The notes beneath the pieces were generated by a model. It made no database searches. It was given only the letters and a program-made list of their open reading frames with translations, and was not told where the DNA came from. Shown piece after piece: positions 26,167-34,903 of a stretch of DNA of 64,000 bases. Position numbers and translations under genes: made by a program. Source of the DNA: JADJNW01 sp964523725 (lineage in GTDB: Bacteria; Bacteroidota; Bacteroidia; Chitinophagales; Saprospiraceae); assembly GCA_964523725.1 (NCBI GenBank), contig CAZGAU010000001.1, positions 35,475 through 99,474 on the forward strand. Reading direction: 5' to 3'. How positions within the stretch are numbered: position 1 is the stretch's first letter; the number at the start of each line of letters is the position of its first letter.

Positions 26167-26649
26167 ATGCATTTATCTGATATTCTGTTACTTGGCGATC
26201 CGCGTTTGTACGAAAAATGCGCGCCGGTGGAGCCGTCTGAACTCGAAAGCTTGAGACCGGTAGTGGACGGTTTGGCGAATGTAATCCTGGAATTCCGGGC
26301 AAAGTACAAGGCTGGCCGCGCTATTGCCGCGCCGCAACTGGGTATCATGAAAAGATTAATCGTGCTAAATATTGACCAACCCGTAGCGATCATCAATCCT
26401 GAGTTTTTTGACATGAGTGAAGAGATGATGGAACTCTGGGACGATTGTATGAGCTTCCCCAACCTGCTGGTGCGCCTGCGCCGGCACCGGCGTTGCAAAA
26501 TGCGCTTCCGTGACCTGGAGTGGCAGGAGCATGTCTGGGATCTCGAAGATGATCTATCAGAATTGATGCAGCACGAGTACGATCATCTCGACGGGATTTT
26601 GGCGACCCAACGAGCCATTGACGAGCATTCTTTTAAATGGAGGGCTTAA
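26167..26649 (+). CDS. Divergent peptide deformylase
   Basis: 160 residues. The three deformylase motifs are present in altered form: GRAIAAPQLG (Q57; usual GxGLAAPQ), WDDCMSFP (C94; usual EGCLS), and QHEYDHLDG (H136, E137, H140; intact). The metal ligands and catalytic Glu are kept, so activity is possible, but the substitutions in motifs 1 and 2 set it apart from housekeeping Def. It may be a paralogue with another N-formyl substrate, since a canonical def could lie elsewhere. The ATG at 26167 gives the usual short N-terminus (ILLLGDPRLYEKCAPV). Stands alone before the S9 peptidase gene. Confidence 0.82.
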   Translation: MHLSDILLLGDPRLYEKCAPVEPSELESLRPVVDGLANVILEFRAKYKAGRAIAAPQLGIMKRLIVLNIDQPVAIINPEFFDMSEEMMELWDDCMSFPNLLVRLRRHRRCKMRFRDLEWQEHVWDLEDDLSELMQHEYDHLDGILATQRAIDEHSFKWRA

Positions 26650-26650
26650 T

Positions 26651-26720
26651 ACCCCCTAACCTCGCTAAACTCCTAAACTCCTAAACCCCTCAACTCCTAA
26701 ACTTTTAAAAACACCTAAAA
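26651..26720. repeat. Low-complexity tandem run of ctaaactc units
   Basis: Units CTAAACTC and CTAAACCC repeat about seven times between the deformylase stop and the S9 peptidase start, so they would lie in the peptidase 5' leader. Similar ctcctaaac/ggagctta units reappear around 46160-46220. No coding potential. Confidence 0.55.
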
Positions 26721-26721
26721 C

Positions 26722-28806
26722 ATGAAAAAACGTTATTCTATTCTCGCATTTTTATTGTTATTGCAAAATATCATAATTGCGCAATCCTTTACGATTGAGC
26801 AGATTATGAGCAGCCCTTTCCCGGAGAATCTGACCGCCGCGCCGGTGGGTTCCCGTCTGGCCTGGACACAAAACCACGAGGGTAAACGCAGCATCTGGGT
26901 GGCCGAAGGACCTGATTTTAGAGGCAAATCTATTACCGATTCCAACAAAGATGATGGACAAGCCCTGGGCAATCTGACTTTCTCACCAGATGGCAATCTC
27001 ATCGCCTATGTACATGGCGGCGGCGCCAATCGCCAGGGTGAAATTCCCAATCCCACCAGCGATCCTGACGGCGCCAAACAGCAGATTTACCTGATTTCTT
27101 TTAGCGGCGGCGAGCCAAAACTGGTGAGCGAAGGCAGCAATCCAGCGTTTTCGCCGGATGGCAAACGGCTGGTTTTTACAAAACGCGGGCAGGTTTGGTC
27201 GGTTGGAGTAGCCGATGATTCCAAGTCTGAGCAATTATTCACCATTCGTGGCAGCGCCGGGAGCCTGCGCTGGTCGCCCGATGGCAAGCAACTTGCATTC
27301 GTAAGCAACCGCGGGGATCATAGTTTTATAGGTATTTATAATGTTATTGCAAAGGAAATTAAATATTTAAACCCGAGTGTCGATCGCGACAACAATCCTG
27401 TCTGGTCGCCGGATGGCAAGAAAATCGCCTTCCTGCGCATACCCAACCAAAAGCAAAACCTGCCATTTATTGAAGAAAGAGAAGGCTTGCCCTGGGCAAT
27501 TATGATTTATGATATAACAAACGGTCAAACCAAAGAAATCTGGCGTGCGAAGGAAGGCAAGGGCAGTAATTTCTGGAATATTTCAGCGGATAATCAATTG
27601 TTCTGGAGCGCTGATAATCAGATCGTTTTCCCCTGGGAAGGCGATGGCTGGCTGCATTTGTACGCGGTGGCTACGACTGGCGGCAATGCGCGTTTGCTTA
27701 CGCCCGGCAATTTCGAAGTGCAATACGTGACCATGACACCTGATGGCAAAGCGATGGTCTATTCTTCCAATCAGGATGACATTGACCGGCAGCATATCTG
27801 GCGGGTTGAAATATCTGGCGGCGCCCCGAAAGCCCTGACGAGCGGAGCTTCTATCGAATGGTCGCCGGCAGTTACGACCGATGGCACGGTGGCGATGTTT
27901 GCTTCCAGTGGCACCCAGCCGGCACAAGCCATGTATATGAATGCCAAGGGTGAAAAACGTCCGTTGGCGGCAGGGACTTTGCCTAAAAATTTTCCAAATG
28001 CGCAATTGGTTGAACCTGAACAGGTTATTATTTCTGCTGCAGATGGGATGAAAATTCATTGCCAATTATTTAAACCCAAAGATTTGAAACCCGGTGATAA
28101 ACGTCCTGCTTTGCTCTTTTTTCACGGTGGCTCGCGGCGGCAGATGTACCTGGGTTTCCACGACCGGGGCTATTATCACAATGCTTATGCGATGAATCAA
28201 TACCTTGCCAGCAAGGGCTATATCGTGATGTCGGTCAATTATCGAAGCGGTATTGGCTATGGCATGGAATTCCGGGAAGCTTTGAATTACGGTGCGAACG
28301 GCGCCAGTGAGTTCAACGATGTACTCGGAGCGGGTTTGTACCTGCGCAGTCGCGATGATGTGGATGGTGCGAAAATTGGCTTATGGGGAGGTTCTTATGG
28401 TGGATACCTCACGGCCTTAGGTTTGGCGAAAGCCTCGGATTTGTTTGCAGCGGGCGTGGATGTGCACGGCGTACACGACTGGAATGTGGTGATCCGGAAT
28501 TTTGTACCCGGCTACAATCCTGAAAAAGCGGAGCAATTGGCACGTCGCGCTTTTGAATCCTCACCGATGGCATATGTAGATGGCTGGCGATCACCGGTAT
28601 TGCTCATTCATGGCGATGACGATCGCAATGTGCCTTTCAGCGAAACGGTGGACATTGCGGAATCTCTGCGCCGGCAAGGCGTTTATTTTGAACAATTGAT
28701 CTTCCCTGATGAAGTACATGGATTTCTGTTACACAAGAACTGGCTTGCAGCGTACAACGCAACAGCTGATTTCTTCGACCGGATGTTGAAAAATAAGAAA
28801 CCTTAG
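26722..28806 (+). CDS. S9-family (prolyl oligopeptidase-like) serine peptidase, secreted
   Basis: 694 residues with signal peptide MKKRYSILAFLLLLQNIIIAQS. The N-terminal two-thirds is a WD40/PD40-type propeller (LTFSPDGNLIAYV, LRWSPDGKQLAFVSN, PVWSPDGKKIAFLR), and the C-terminal third an alpha/beta-hydrolase with the nucleophile S558 in WGGSYGGYLT, an Asp in HGDDDRNVPFSE and a His in DEVHGFL. It probably trims dipeptides or acyl-aminoacyl groups from peptides in the periplasm. It ends at a 29-nt hairpin (28816). A second S9 enzyme lies at 40933. Confidence 0.9.
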   Translation: MKKRYSILAFLLLLQNIIIAQSFTIEQIMSSPFPENLTAAPVGSRLAWTQNHEGKRSIWVAEGPDFRGKSITDSNKDDGQALGNLTFSPDGNLIAYVHGGGANRQGEIPNPTSDPDGAKQQIYLISFSGGEPKLVSEGSNPAFSPDGKRLVFTKRGQVWSVGVADDSKSEQLFTIRGSAGSLRWSPDGKQLAFVSNRGDHSFIGIYNVIAKEIKYLNPSVDRDNNPVWSPDGKKIAFLRIPNQKQNLPFIEEREGLPWAIMIYDITNGQTKEIWRAKEGKGSNFWNISADNQLFWSADNQIVFPWEGDGWLHLYAVATTGGNARLLTPGNFEVQYVTMTPDGKAMVYSSNQDDIDRQHIWRVEISGGAPKALTSGASIEWSPAVTTDGTVAMFASSGTQPAQAMYMNAKGEKRPLAAGTLPKNFPNAQLVEPEQVIISAADGMKIHCQLFKPKDLKPGDKRPALLFFHGGSRRQMYLGFHDRGYYHNAYAMNQYLASKGYIVMSVNYRSGIGYGMEFREALNYGANGASEFNDVLGAGLYLRSRDDVDGAKIGLWGGSYGGYLTALGLAKASDLFAAGVDVHGVHDWNVVIRNFVPGYNPEKAEQLARRAFESSPMAYVDGWRSPVLLIHGDDDRNVPFSETVDIAESLRRQGVYFEQLIFPDEVHGFLLHKNWLAAYNATADFFDRMLKNKKP

Positions 28807-28815
28807 AATAAAAAC

Positions 28816-28844
28816 ATGTGCCGCACTTACAAAGTGTGGCATAT
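28816..28844 (+). repeat. 29-nt dispersed hairpin, copy 2 (terminator position)
   Basis: ATGTGCC-g-CACTT, loop ACA, AAGTG-t-GGCATAT, followed by TT. It lies 10 nt after the stop of the S9 peptidase gene and could act as its terminator. Same architecture as copies at 9106 and 31089, with compensating stem changes. Confidence 0.7.
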
Positions 28845-28886
28845 TTCTCTTCCAATGACCTACCGTACATCAACCAACATTCTACC

Positions 28887-29723
28887 TTATGCCCCCTGCG
28901 CCCGGTACTCCGAAGGCGTACAGTTCATCATTTTTTTGAAATGGCGATTGAAATTGGACAGGTTGTTAAATCCGCACAGGTAGCCGATCTGCGTGATTGT
29001 GTAGTCGCTGCGCAGGAGGAAACGACAGGCGGCTTTGACACGGAGTTCGTTGAGGTAATTAACAAAAGATTTATTGGTGATTTTTTTGAAATAACGCGAA
29101 AATGCATAACGGCTCAGGTGCACCGAGCTGGCGGCATCGTCTAAAGAAATTTCCTTGTCAAAATTATCAGCCAGATAACGGAACACCTTTTTCATGCGAC
29201 GGTAGAGCGCGGTGTATGAATAACTGGAATCAGCGATGGTTTGTGACAGGACGCGTTTTTCGGCGCTGAGCGCCATCTGGTTTAAAACTTCCAGCAAACG
29301 AATGATGCGTGCCGCCCCGCTTAGTTTGGTCAGTTCCAGCATCAAAGGCTGAACGCGCTGTGCCAGCGAGGTGTTCAGTTTAAAACTCTGGCTTGCTTCC
29401 TCCAGAAAATGCTTGACGGCTGCCATTTCAGGCAATTGAAAAAAATACCCGCCAAAGGTAGTATCCTTAAAAAAAACCGAAATAATATGAGCCTCGCTAT
29501 TGTCAAATACATGCGGCACATTGGAGCCGATCACATACACATTACCCGGGGCAAAGCGATCATTATACTCGCCAACTGTACAGGCGCCGTGCCCATCCAC
29601 AATCAGACTGATCTGATACTCAGGGTGATAATGCATCTGGTCGTACTGGTGCCCTTGCAGGTTTTCCTGTACGTGGAAGGATTCATTGGTACTTTCGGTG
29701 ACTTTAAAAAGAATCGGTTTCAT
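28887..29723 (-). CDS. AraC-family transcriptional regulator with cupin sensor
   Basis: 278 residues from the ATG at 29723 (MKPILFKVTESTNESFHV); a TTG further up is disfavoured. N-terminal cupin-type arm (DQMHYHPEYQISLIVDGHGACTVGEY, APGNVYVIGSNVPHVF) that usually binds a sugar or small effector, and a C-terminal double HTH: SLDDAASSVHLSRYAFSRYFKKITNKSF and ITQIGYLCGFNNLSNFNRHFKKMMNCTPSEYR. Divergent from threonine synthase across 182 nt, but AraC-cupin regulators commonly control sugar genes and no such target is adjacent. Confidence 0.88.
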   Translation of the reverse strand: MKPILFKVTESTNESFHVQENLQGHQYDQMHYHPEYQISLIVDGHGACTVGEYNDRFAPGNVYVIGSNVPHVFDNSEAHIISVFFKDTTFGGYFFQLPEMAAVKHFLEEASQSFKLNTSLAQRVQPLMLELTKLSGAARIIRLLEVLNQMALSAEKRVLSQTIADSSYSYTALYRRMKKVFRYLADNFDKEISLDDAASSVHLSRYAFSRYFKKITNKSFVNYLNELRVKAACRFLLRSDYTITQIGYLCGFNNLSNFNRHFKKMMNCTPSEYRAQGA

Positions 29724-29905
29724 CAGTTCAGTGTCATTTTTATAAACGCGCAAAAAAGTATCGAAGTTGGTCAAAAATTGAAAAGCATCTGAGCTAAAAA
29801 AACTAAAAATTTGGAGCGTCTTTCACAAAACAGACAAAAACAATTTGTAAAACTATCCTGAACATGAATGCTCAAACGTAAAACTGCCAAACTTCAAACT
29901 GTATT

Positions 29906-31078
29906 ATGGAAACGCTGATTGAACTCAAAACGCTGTATAACAATCTGATTTGTTCGAAATCGGGCAAGATTTATGACAAAAACAAATTACAAACCTACTC
30001 CGAATTAAACAAACCGTTAGTCGCCGATTATAATCTCTCTGAAGGGTTGGATCGGGATTTGCTACGCAACCGTGAACACACCATGTGGCGTTACCGGGAG
30101 GTTCTACCGGTAGAAGATGATCGCAATATCGTATCACTTGGCGAGGGCATGACGCCCATGTTTCACTTGCAAAAAGTTGCCGTAAAGCTGGGACTTTCAC
30201 AATTGTTCCTCAAAGATGAAGCGTATAACCCCACCGGTTCGTTCAAAGCCAGGGGCTTATCGATGGCAATTTCCAAAGCCAAGGAACTGGGCGTGCGCAA
30301 ATGCGTGATCCCCACAGCGGGCAATGCTGGCGGCGCGATGAGTGCTTACTGTGCGAAAGCGGGCCTGGAAGCGCATGTGTTTATGCCGGTGGTTACACCC
30401 GAGGTTTTCCGCAAGGAATGCGAGTATTTTGGCGCGCAGGTGACGCTGGTGGATGGCAACATCCGCGATTGTGCGATGGAAATTGCTAAGGTACGAGAAG
30501 ATGATTGGTTCGATATTTCGACCCTGAAAGAGCCATTCCGACTGGAAGGTAAAAAAACAATGGGCTATGAAATCGCCGAGCAGTTCGACTGGGAACTACC
30601 CGATATAATTATTTATCCGACTGGTGGTGGTACCGGCTTGATCGGTATCTGGAAAGCTTTTGATGAAATGGAACAGCTCGGCTGGATCGGCTCAAAGCGT
30701 CCAAGAATGGTGGCAGTACAAACCGAAGCTTGCTATCCGATCATTAAAGCGTTTGAAGCAGGGCAAAAGACGGCAGAACCTTTCCAGAATCCGGATGAAA
30801 CGATCGCCAATGGCTTGCGCGTGCCCGCGGCATTTGGTGATGAGCTGATTTTGAATGCTTTATATGAAAGCAATGGCACCGCAGTTGCTGTTTCTGAACA
30901 AGCGATGCTCGAAGGTTTGCGCGAAGTTGCCCAAAGCGAAGGAGTGTTGCTAGCACCTGAAGGCGGGGCGGTTTGGGCTGCTTTGAAAAAACTCGCAGTT
31001 GACAATTGGATTGAACCCTGGGAGCGCATAGTGCTACTGAATACTGGCAGCGCTTATAAATACATGGAAAATTTATAA
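29906..31078 (+). CDS. thrC: Threonine synthase
   Basis: 390 residues of the PLP fold-type II group. The cofactor lysine is K114 in NPTGSFKARG; the phosphate-binding loop is YPTGGGTGLIG near residue 235, and SLGEGMTPMFHL (about 78) is the substrate-loop motif. Converts O-phosphohomoserine to threonine in the cytosol. It has the short Cys-containing N-terminus (NNLICSKSGKIYDKNKLQTYS) common in this subgroup. No other threonine-pathway genes are adjacent. Followed by a strong hairpin terminator at 31089. A related threonine-dehydratase-like activity cannot be excluded by sequence alone. Confidence 0.88.
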   Translation: METLIELKTLYNNLICSKSGKIYDKNKLQTYSELNKPLVADYNLSEGLDRDLLRNREHTMWRYREVLPVEDDRNIVSLGEGMTPMFHLQKVAVKLGLSQLFLKDEAYNPTGSFKARGLSMAISKAKELGVRKCVIPTAGNAGGAMSAYCAKAGLEAHVFMPVVTPEVFRKECEYFGAQVTLVDGNIRDCAMEIAKVREDDWFDISTLKEPFRLEGKKTMGYEIAEQFDWELPDIIIYPTGGGTGLIGIWKAFDEMEQLGWIGSKRPRMVAVQTEACYPIIKAFEAGQKTAEPFQNPDETIANGLRVPAAFGDELILNALYESNGTAVAVSEQAMLEGLREVAQSEGVLLAPEGGAVWAALKKLAVDNWIEPWERIVLLNTGSAYKYMENL

Positions 31079-31088
31079 AAATAAACAC

Positions 31089-31117
31089 ATGTGGCACACC
31101 TTGGAGGTGCGCCACAT
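31089..31117 (+). repeat. 29-nt dispersed hairpin, copy 3 (thrC terminator)
   Basis: ATGTGGC-a-CACCT, loop TGG, AGGTG-c-GCCACAT: thirteen paired positions with one mismatch, followed by TTATATAAAAA. It starts 10 nt after the thrC stop, the same spacing as copy 2 after its gene, so it probably acts as an intrinsic terminator. Confidence 0.75.
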
Positions 31118-31186
31118 TTATATAAAAATTTATGATTCAATATTTAGGCTAGTTGCCGGATGATGCTTCATTGTCCGGTAACTTTT

Positions 31187-31636
31187 TTATCCCAGAAACC
31201 TCGACTTCAACTCTGGCGTAGGAATCATACAGCTTTCGCGTTTGCCGAACCAACGGTAGCGATTGCGTGCAATCCAATTGTAAATTCTATCCCGGATAAA
31301 TTTTGGCACGATCACCAATCCATATAGCAGCGGCCAGGCGCCGCCAAACTTCCTTACCACCAGCAAGGGTACGCTGGAATGTGTATAAAACTTCCTATTT
31401 TCATACAGCACGACGGTACTGAGCTCTTCAGTGGGCATGTTAGCTTGTTGCAACAAGGCTTGCCCGACCTCCGATTGAAGCGCGGCAAAAAGAAATTTGC
31501 CTTTCGGGTCGCGTTTGATTACAAATTGTACAAAGCCATTGCACAGATTGCACACGCCATCGAAGAGCAAAATCGGCTTGTCGGCAGGAATTGCTAGATT
31601 GTCTGTATCAGTTGTCGATTGGGTATTGGTCGCCAT
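31187..31636 (-). CDS. DCC-family thiol-disulfide oxidoreductase-like protein
   Basis: 149 residues. The family motif is intact: ILLFDGVCNLCNGFVQFVIKRDPKGKFLFAALQSEVG, with the DGVCNLC Cys pair (residues about 29 and 32), and later VVLYENRKFY, SVPLLVVRKFGGAWPLLYGLVIVPKFIRDRIYNWIARNRYRWFGK. DUF393/DCC proteins are predicted thioredoxin-fold redox proteins of unknown partner. Likely cytosolic or membrane associated. Divergent from the next AraC gene by 117 nt. Confidence 0.87.
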   Translation of the reverse strand: MATNTQSTTDTDNLAIPADKPILLFDGVCNLCNGFVQFVIKRDPKGKFLFAALQSEVGQALLQQANMPTEELSTVVLYENRKFYTHSSVPLLVVRKFGGAWPLLYGLVIVPKFIRDRIYNWIARNRYRWFGKRESCMIPTPELKSRFLG

Positions 31637-31753
31637 TCGCTGGTATTTTAATTCTCAATAAAAAGTCAAAAATCTACATTTTTGTTTGATTCAAATCTGC
31701 TCAAATTGCCGCAAAGGCGTTTATCTTTATACATTTCAACAACCACCGACTGG

Positions 31754-32800
31754 ATGTTACAACTGGATTTTCTGACACTTTTCGCTATTCTGGGCATTGC
31801 ACAAGCGCTTTTTTTCGCCATTTTTATTTTGGTGAAAAACCGGCAGCAATTGTTCAACCAGGTGCTGTCCTTGCTCTTGTTGGTGACAAGTGTGCGAATT
31901 GCAAAAAATATCGTCGTTCACATCCGCGAAATCGATCCTGATTTTGCTATGCCGTACCGCCTTTGGCGCATGTTGGTAAACATTGGTTTGACACATCAAT
32001 TTGCCATCGGGCCGCTCTTTTTTCTGTATTTTTTATTTAGAATCCAAAATCAGAACCATTTTTATAGAAAACACTTGCTGCATTTTATTCCGTTTATCGC
32101 ACTGCTCCTTCTGTCACCTCTGATCGAATGGAATTTCTGGAAAAACGGCGGGCTTTGGGCTTCGTATGTCCATATCCTGATATATTATCTGCTCTCGCTT
32201 CAATTGTACCGAAAGGCAACGGCATTACAAGCAAATACTCAATCCTGGTTGCGCAATCTGCTAATCCTTGCAGGCGTGCTGATGCTGGCCTACTCGCCGG
32301 CGTTGTTCAAGTATATGGGCTATATCAATGGCGCCCTGATTTACGCCGTAGGCATCTATTTTTCAACGGCGATTTTGCTTGGAAATCCGATCCTTTTGAC
32401 GAAAAAGAAGGAAAAATACAAAAGCTCGGCACTGACCCATATAGACTCTATTCAATTGAAAACCAAGCTGGATGCTTGTATTCATAGCAAAAAACCATAC
32501 CTCAATCCCGATTTGACCCTGAGGAGTCTGGCTAAAGAGCTGGATACCTCTCCCAATTATTTGTCGCAGGTTATCAATGAGCAATTTGGCAAAAACTTCT
32601 CCGATTACATCAATACTTTCCGCATTGAAATGGTGAAAGAAAAGCTCGCCGATCCTGAGAATCACGCCTTGAAAATCGCCAGCCTGGCTTATGACAGCGG
32701 CTTCAATTCGCTGGCAACTTTTAATGCCCTGTTCAAAAAACAGGTCGGCCTCACGCCTTCCGCTTATCGCAAACAGGTTTTAGGATTGAAAAATGCCTGA
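31754..32800 (+). CDS. Membrane-bound AraC-family regulator
   Basis: 348 residues from the ATG at 31754 (MLQLDFLTLFAILGIAQALF). About seven membrane helices in residues 1-225 precede a cytosolic AraC DNA-binding domain: LTLRSLAKELDTSPNYLSQVINEQFGKNFSDYIN and IASLAYDSGFNSLATFNALFKKQVGLTPSAYRKQ. Such one-component membrane sensors are common in Bacteroidota and sense an unknown membrane or periplasmic cue. The next gene on the same strand (32892, secreted NTF2-like) is a possible target. Confidence 0.87.
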   Translation: MLQLDFLTLFAILGIAQALFFAIFILVKNRQQLFNQVLSLLLLVTSVRIAKNIVVHIREIDPDFAMPYRLWRMLVNIGLTHQFAIGPLFFLYFLFRIQNQNHFYRKHLLHFIPFIALLLLSPLIEWNFWKNGGLWASYVHILIYYLLSLQLYRKATALQANTQSWLRNLLILAGVLMLAYSPALFKYMGYINGALIYAVGIYFSTAILLGNPILLTKKKEKYKSSALTHIDSIQLKTKLDACIHSKKPYLNPDLTLRSLAKELDTSPNYLSQVINEQFGKNFSDYINTFRIEMVKEKLADPENHALKIASLAYDSGFNSLATFNALFKKQVGLTPSAYRKQVLGLKNA

Positions 32801-32891
32801 AAACACTTCTGAAATTATAATTCTGGTAGCTAATCTGGTCAAAGGTTACTTGATTTGTCGCTAAAATATTTCACCCTTAAAAATTGACAAC

Positions 32892-33410
32892 ATGAAAAAT
32901 GGAATCACCTGTTTAGGATTTTTCTTGCTAATGATTAGCAACAGCCTGTATGCCCAAGATGCGGCGATTCAAAAAGCGATTGACGAACAAGTCTGGCTAC
33001 CTTTTATCAAAACCTACAACACCTTTGACGGTGAAGGGTTCAATGCTTTGCATACCAAAAATGTGCTGCGGGCCGGTCCCTGGGGTATTCTGCAAGGTGA
33101 AGAATATTTTGCCAATAATCTAAAAAATTCGGCACGGTCCAAAGAATCGGGAGAGCAGCGCAGTATTGCGTTTCGGTTTGAGCATCGAGTCGTGAAAGGA
33201 GATGTGGCTTATGAAGTTGGTTATTACAAAGTAGCGTCCAAACGAAATGGCGAGGTGCGCACTTTCTTTGGTCGTTTTGATGTGGTACTGCGAAAAGTAG
33301 ATGGTATCTGGAAATTGGCTCAGGATTGGGATGTGGACAATATCAACGGCAAAAAACTTACAGAAGCGGATTTCCTTGGAAATGAAGCGGATCCGGTTAT
33401 TTATAAATAA
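32892..33410 (+). CDS. Secreted NTF2-like / DUF4440 protein
   Basis: 172 residues with signal peptide MKNGITCLGFFLLMISNSLYAQ. The core (WLPFIKTYNTFDGEGFNALHTKNVLRA...FFGRFDVVLRKVDGIWKLAQDWDVDN) has the SnoaL/NTF2 cone fold pattern, with a closing GxWKLAQDWD strand typical of DUF4440. Likely binds a small ligand in the periplasm; no catalytic site seen. It follows the membrane AraC regulator by 91 nt and ends at a long shared hairpin with radA. Confidence 0.75.
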   Translation: MKNGITCLGFFLLMISNSLYAQDAAIQKAIDEQVWLPFIKTYNTFDGEGFNALHTKNVLRAGPWGILQGEEYFANNLKNSARSKESGEQRSIAFRFEHRVVKGDVAYEVGYYKVASKRNGEVRTFFGRFDVVLRKVDGIWKLAQDWDVDNINGKKLTEADFLGNEADPVIYK

Positions 33411-33424
33411 ATTTCCGGGACAAA

Positions 33425-33467
33425 AGCCGCGAGCAGCAAGCAACTTCAAAGCTTGCAGCTCGTGGCT
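33425..33467. terminator. Bidirectional terminator between convergent genes
   Basis: Arms AGCCGCGAGCAGCAAGC and GCTTGCAGCTCGTGGCT form a 17-bp stem with one wobble and one mismatch around a 9-nt loop, in the 74-nt gap between the NTF2-like gene and radA, which converge. The stem is strong. It lacks a clear U tract. Confidence 0.6.
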
Positions 33468-33484
33468 CATAGCTTGCTTGTGTC

Positions 33485-34864
33485 TTATTCAAACAAAGCC
33501 TGATTCAATTCTTCAATCTTTCCGATCGGCTTCACCTGAATTTTATATCTGCCGAAATCCAGCCCTTTTATATTGTATTTTGAAATAAAAATTTGTTTAA
33601 AACCCAGACGATCAGCCTCTTGAATTCTTTGTTCGATACGATTGACCGCGCGAATCTCTCCGGAAAGCCCGACTTCTCCGGCGAAGCAAAACTTATCAGG
33701 AATCGCAATGTCTTCTAAGGAAGAAACCAGGGCACTGACAATTGCCAGATCAATGGCAGGATCGTCCACCCGGATGCCGCCGGCGATATTCAAAAAAACA
33801 TCATTTTGCCCAAACAGAAAACCTCCCCGTTTTTCCAGAACGGCAAGTAGCATGCTCAAGCGCCGCAGGTCAAATCCCGTGGCCGAACGCTGAGGCGTAC
33901 CATAAACAGCTTTACTCACAAGTGCCTGAGTTTCAATCAACATGGGGCGCAAACCTTCCATTGTGGCAGCGATGGCGCTTCCGCTGAGGTCTTCATCTTT
34001 CTGGGAAATAAGCAATTCTGAAGGATTGGATACTTCTCGAAGTCCAACGGATTGCATCTCATAAATGCCTAATTCATCGGTAGAGCCGAAGCGGTTTTTC
34101 AAAGTGCGAAGCACCCGGTAGGTGTAATGCTGGTCGCCTTCAAATTGTAGCACCGCATCCACAATGTGTTCGAGCAATTTTGGTCCGGCAATGGAACCAT
34201 CCTTCGTAATATGCCCGATGATAAACACCGGAATGTTGGTCTCTTTGGCAAACCGCTGCAATTCGCCTGCGCATTCGCGCACCTGCGATACACTGCCCGG
34301 CGTACTCTCGATGTGTGGCGATACCAGGGTTTGAATCGAGTCCACGACAATCACATCCGGGCCAAGTTGTTGCGCATGCGTCAGAATCTTTGTTGTATTG
34401 GTTTCTGTTAATATGTAACAATTTGATTTTTTATCACTTATACGATCCGCCCGCATTTTGATTTGTTCTTCTGATTCTTCGCCGGAAACGTACAGCACTT
34501 TCACCGGAATGCCCAATGCCAGTTGCAGCATGAGCGTGGACTTGCCGATGCCGGGCTGCCCGCCAATGAGTATCAACGAACCGTTCACAATGCCACCGCC
34601 GAGTACGCGATTGAGCTCCCGGTCCGGTGTGACGAGGCGCTTAGTGTCACCTGCTACAATCTCTTCCAGCAGTACCGGCTTTGGGCCCGATTTTCCGTCT
34701 GATTTATTGGACCAGGTACGCCGTTTTTCTTCATGGGTCGTTTCTTTGACTAGGACTTCTTCGCGATAAGTATTCCACTCTTCGCACGATGGACACTTCC
34801 CAATCCACTTAGCGGATTCGGAACCACAATTTGCGCAAATGAAAATTTTTTTTGCTTTTGCCAA
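33485..34864 (-). CDS. radA: DNA repair protein RadA
   Basis: 459 residues, the normal length. Zinc finger C10-x2-C13-x10-C24-x2-C27, Walker A GGQPGIGKST near residue 95, the RadA-specific TLKNRFGSTDELGIYEM (KNRFG motif, about 250) and a C-terminal Lon-like domain (AGEVGLSGEIRAVNRIEQRIQEADRLGFKQIFISKYN). RadA is a branch-migrating ATPase that works with RecA in recombinational repair. Its start faces the 520-nt gene-free region at 34865-35385. Identification is secure. Confidence 0.96.
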   Translation of the reverse strand: MAKAKKIFICANCGSESAKWIGKCPSCEEWNTYREEVLVKETTHEEKRRTWSNKSDGKSGPKPVLLEEIVAGDTKRLVTPDRELNRVLGGGIVNGSLILIGGQPGIGKSTLMLQLALGIPVKVLYVSGEESEEQIKMRADRISDKKSNCYILTETNTTKILTHAQQLGPDVIVVDSIQTLVSPHIESTPGSVSQVRECAGELQRFAKETNIPVFIIGHITKDGSIAGPKLLEHIVDAVLQFEGDQHYTYRVLRTLKNRFGSTDELGIYEMQSVGLREVSNPSELLISQKDEDLSGSAIAATMEGLRPMLIETQALVSKAVYGTPQRSATGFDLRRLSMLLAVLEKRGGFLFGQNDVFLNIAGGIRVDDPAIDLAIVSALVSSLEDIAIPDKFCFAGEVGLSGEIRAVNRIEQRIQEADRLGFKQIFISKYNIKGLDFGRYKIQVKPIGKIEELNQALFE

Positions 34865-34903
34865 GAGCTGTATTTTTAGATAAAAAAATGTATTTCAGAC
34901 ACT

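Noticed and set aside
29906..31078. Threonine dehydratase or cysteine synthase instead of threonine synthase
   Set aside because: Motif order (GEGMTP, NPTGSFKARG, YPTGGGTGLIG) and length fit ThrC best; the alternative is kept as a small residual doubt.
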